Shown: one piece after another, positions 20,530-21,550 of the stretch
How the letters are laid out: each line of letters begins with the position of its first letter
How positions within the stretch are numbered: position 1 is the stretch's first letter
IMG/VR virus record: IMGVR_UViG_3300025301_000144
Span: 1-21,550 of that record
Strand: one strand, 5' to 3'
DNA: 21,550 nt
Source of the DNA: a virus
Made by a program: the position numbers and the translations under genes
The notes under the pieces: model-generated
Told to the model about the DNA's origin: nothing
The model's database searches: none
Seen by the model: only the letters and a program-made list of their open reading frames with translations

Positions 20530-21550
20530 CTATTCTGGACAACCATCTCGTTTATTCTTTTTCTTTCTTCTAAATATAACCTTACTTTTCTTACCTTTGG
20601 TACCTGTATTCTTTAATGTATAATTTACACCTTCATATGAATCAGTTTTTAATATGTTAGCTATTTCTGGAGGCATAAAATCCCAATCATCAAATAAATA
20701 TTTAATTATTTCAGCACTTTCTCCTAATTTCTCAAAGGCATTAGAAGAAATATCATTAGCAATAGAGTGATTCTTTATTAATCTATAAAAAGCATCATTA
20801 TCAGGCCTTACTCCTTGCATTTTCTTAACTGCTTCTCTTTGATATTCTAAAATAGATTCAAGTTCTTTAGGCATCTCTACCGTACCATCATGATTCTGAG
20901 TAAAATATCCTTTATTCTTCATATATTGCAAAGATGTTCTGAATAAATTGCTATTTAAAGATAAATAAGGTAAATGTAAATTATCAACCTCAACATATTC
21001 ACCTGGAACAGCTCTTGGTTTTACAATAAGTTTAATTAATTCTATATCTCTAAGCATAAGCTGCTCTTCGTTCAATTGAGTTCTTGATTTTGGATTCCAT
21101 GTTTCTAAAAAAGTTTCCAATTCCATTTGGTCTCTGTCACCAGCAAATTCAAAAGCTTTATTTTTCTGAGCTGGAGTTTCAATTAACGCTTTTCTAGCCA
21201 TAGTATAATCTGCATTAATCGTCTTTTGTAATTCATATAAATCATCATAAAATTCTATTCTTCTATTTTTATTAGGAATAATATTTTCTACATTGGTTGT
21301 CATATCAATTGCTTCATGCAATGCTATAGCTTCCAAAGATTCTTTATCCCCTATATATTTTCTTACTAATGGATTTTTCACTTCAATATAAGTACGTCCT
21401 TTAAAGAATGTTTTATAATCACCATTAGAAGCTTTGCCAACATACTCCAATTGATTTAAATTTAACTCAGAAACTGCTTTAGCATCTAAATGTTCTCCTT
21501 TAATGCTATATATATGAACAGCTTTACCTATATGTTTTGCATTATAAGAC
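20530..21550 (-). CDS. Large late protein, C-terminal part (open at right edge)
   Basis: The frame reads through from the right edge with no stop; a TTG near 21450 is not its start, because 33 further codons upstream are open. At least 339 residues are therefore present, all belonging to the C-terminal part of a longer protein. Visible features are a predicted helical, charged sequence with 'SLEAIALHEAIDMTT' (a His-Glu pair without HEXXH) and a Lys/Arg-rich end (RRKKKNKRDG). It is 12 bases upstream of the 957-residue gene and probably encodes a partner virion protein, or the larger part of a protein divided between two genes. Confidence 0.75.
   Translation of the reverse strand, partial: SYNAKHIGKAVHIYSIKGEHLDAKAVSELNLNQLEYVGKASNGDYKTFFKGRTYIEVKNPLVRKYIGDKESLEAIALHEAIDMTTNVENIIPNKNRRIEFYDDLYELQKTINADYTMARKALIETPAQKNKAFEFAGDRDQMELETFLETWNPKSRTQLNEEQLMLRDIELIKLIVKPRAVPGEYVEVDNLHLPYLSLNSNLFRTSLQYMKNKGYFTQNHDGTVEMPKELESILEYQREAVKKMQGVRPDNDAFYRLIKNHSIANDISSNAFEKLGESAEIIKYLFDDWDFMPPEIANILKTDSYEGVNYTLKNTGTKGKKSKVIFRRKKKNKRDGCPE

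Noticed and set aside
1-21550. CRISPR array, insertion sequence or integrase
   Set aside because: No regularly spaced repeats, terminal inverted repeats with transposase, or recombinase motifs were seen.

Overview
The window is a gapless stretch of an AT-rich, double-stranded DNA tailed-phage (Caudoviricetes-type) genome or prophage. The evidence is a large terminase, a small-terminase-like protein, a T4-type lysozyme, very large virion-type proteins and a compact replication module of short, overlapping genes with strong AAGGAGG-like ribosome binding sites. I see no integrase, tRNA, insertion sequence or CRISPR array. The host cannot be named from this sequence.

Layout. (1) Positions 1-5495, minus strand: packaging, lysis and late genes read right to left (three small proteins, GH24 lysozyme, small terminase, unknown protein, HEXXGH metallopeptidase-like protein, large terminase, start of the next gene). 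(2) 5496-5700: divergent control region. (3) 5701-17591, plus strand: early/replication module. (4) 17571-17643: stacked hairpins at the convergent junction. (5) 17644-21550, minus strand: two large proteins, probably virion components; the second is open to the right edge. If the genome is circular or circularly permuted, blocks 5 and 1 would be two ends of one late operon.

The main discovery is at 7800-11587: four consecutive co-directional genes that look like a complete ubiquitin-like conjugation pathway. They are a small beta-grasp-like modifier with an internal Gly-Gly followed by a nine-residue tail, a 615-residue protein with an E2-like HPFI...NVCVGDM signature, a JAMM isopeptidase with every metal-site residue, and a ThiF/E1-like adenylating enzyme. 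The simplest reading is that the JAMM enzyme trims the modifier, E1 adenylates it, and E2 transfers it to a target that is either viral or cellular. The gene order and the lack of a nucleotidyltransferase or effector separate it from CBASS and from the order I recall for Bil defence operons.

Next comes a replication set: a Sak4/AAA_24-type ATPase whose Walker A motif lies at the C-terminus instead of the N-terminus (apparent circular permutation), an SSB-like protein with an acidic tail, a primase-helicase fusion with an unusual Walker A, an Nmad1/MazG-like protein, a winged-helix protein and a Hjc-type resolvase. Two long non-coding stretches (6519-7148 and 11588-12120) and several shorter gaps are rich in long-range inverted repeats and may be structured RNAs. 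One region has group I intron-like P7 sequences. A GC-richer hairpin cluster lies inside the small terminase gene and may be a packaging site.
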